Source: Mucidula mucida
Taxonomy: Eukaryota > Basidiomycota > Agaricomycetes > Agaricales > Physalacriaceae
NCBI GenBank assembly: GCA_015501055.1
Contig: JADNYV010000441.1
Span: 1-28,370 of the forward strand
Direction of reading: 5' to 3'
DNA length: 28,370 bases
A program made the position numbers and the translations under genes. Below, piece by piece: positions 27,826 through 28,370 of this stretch; the stretch's first letter is position 1, and each line of letters starts with the position of its first letter. The notes under the pieces were generated by a model. It was not told the DNA's origin, made no database searches, and worked only from the letters and a program-made list of their open reading frames with translations.

Positions 27826-28284
27826 GCTTTGCCAGTCAACGCCATTCAATTCTGGATTTCATGTCAGCCTGCAGTGGCACTTCGTCAGGAAATTCATTCA
27901 TTCACTCCGTTTTTACCCAACTTTCTGCCATACCAGAAGACTTTCTTTCACGCCACGAAGACGCGAACGATATAGGTTGTGTGTACGTTAATTTAGGGAA
28001 GAGCACTCCCGATTCAGTCGTAATTAGGTGTATCAGATATAGTAGTACACAATGTAGTGAGTGTCCAAGGAAGTAAAGGTAATAAGTAAACGAGCGATAC
28101 CGAGTAGACAGAATAAAATACATGATCACTTTTCCTAGGCAACGAATTGTCCATGGCTGGTAGCCACCTGTTTCCGTTGAGCCAGCTCCAAACGCACCCC
28201 ACTCATCCGCACGGCGCTCCGCTCACACTCGGTAACGACTAGCATTAGAAGAGTGCTCGGAGGTGCTCTTCACCGCTCCCAACG
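27826..28284. other. intergenic, nothing recognised
   Basis: No supported gene or repeat. Confidence 0.35.
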
Positions 28285-28370
28285 ATGGGGGACCGACCCA
28301 GAGAGTTGCAGCCGGTCCAGGCGTTCAATGGGCCAGTACACGAGCCAATGCGCATTGGCCGCCGCGCAAG
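28285..28370 (+). CDS. possible gene start cut by window edge
   Basis: The ATG at 28285 (CCCAACGATGG context) opens MGDRPRELQPVQAFNGPVHE, then PMRIGRRA, and stays open to the right edge. Composition is protein-like but only 28 codons are visible. Not recognised. Confidence 0.3.
   Translation, partial: MGDRPRELQPVQAFNGPVHEPMRIGRRA

Noticed and set aside
1..28370. tRNA, rRNA or CRISPR arrays
   Set aside because: Scanned by eye for tRNA B-box-like GGTTCGA contexts and regular spaced repeats; nothing folded or repeated convincingly. Short ncRNAs cannot be excluded without covariance models.

Overview
The window looks like nuclear DNA of a filamentous basidiomycete, most likely an Agaricomycete. 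Genes are split by many short introns (about 45-60 nt, GT..AG with CTAAC/CTRAC-like branch sites), codons are C-rich in the third position, and the gene set fits: BTB/POZ and F-box expansions, an insect-type chitin deacetylase, a homeodomain factor, and proteins with the RNase H1 N-terminal domain. There is no bacterial or viral gene layout.

Layout. 1-4.1 kb: two lineage-type hypothetical genes on the plus strand (817-1478 and 2295-3699), each with one apparent frameshift. 4.1-7.1 kb: a tandem array of three BTB-domain genes on the minus strand; only the middle one (6326-5250) is intact, and one broken copy carries a run of 23 G. 8.0-8.7 kb: nuclear cytochrome c oxidase subunit V (COX5/COX IV family, minus), complete in four exons with one GC-AG intron. 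10.1-10.85 kb: relic of an F-box gene next to exons of an unknown gene whose intron consists almost exactly of a 110-bp foldback element. 11.1-11.9 kb: a homeodomain gene (minus) with a striking triple composite motif upstream. 12.9-15.1 kb: a nine-exon secreted chitin deacetylase-like gene (plus). 15.3-18.5 kb: terminal-inverted-repeat elements flanking a chimeric pseudogene.

16.9-27.7 kb is the most unusual part. It holds a local expansion of two unrelated families, tyrosyl-DNA phosphodiesterase 1 (Tdp1) and an F-box protein. Four loci carry Tdp1-derived sequence. Locus A (16897-18036) is a Tdp1 5' leader fused to RNase H1 N-terminal domains. Locus B (20437-18608, minus) has an intact catalytic domain but lost its ubiquitin-interacting motifs (UIMs). 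Locus C (22154-24411, plus) has two good UIMs but two frameshifts. Locus D (about 24560-26050) is a relic split by two nested elements. Three loci are F-box related: two intact genes (20674-22008 and 27743-26406) and the relic at 10.16 kb. One F-box gene and Tdp1 B share a 236-bp divergent promoter; the other F-box gene kept the matching upstream sequence but has no Tdp1 partner.

How the genes might work together is mostly inference. UIMs on a DNA-protein-crosslink repair enzyme and an F-box adaptor both point to ubiquitin, and their repeated physical linkage suggests co-duplication of a repair/ubiquitin pair. The remaining genes (COX5, homeodomain factor, deacetylase, BTB array) look functionally independent. 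All exon models were worked out by eye from reading frames, splice signals and comparison of copies inside the window; no database search was possible.
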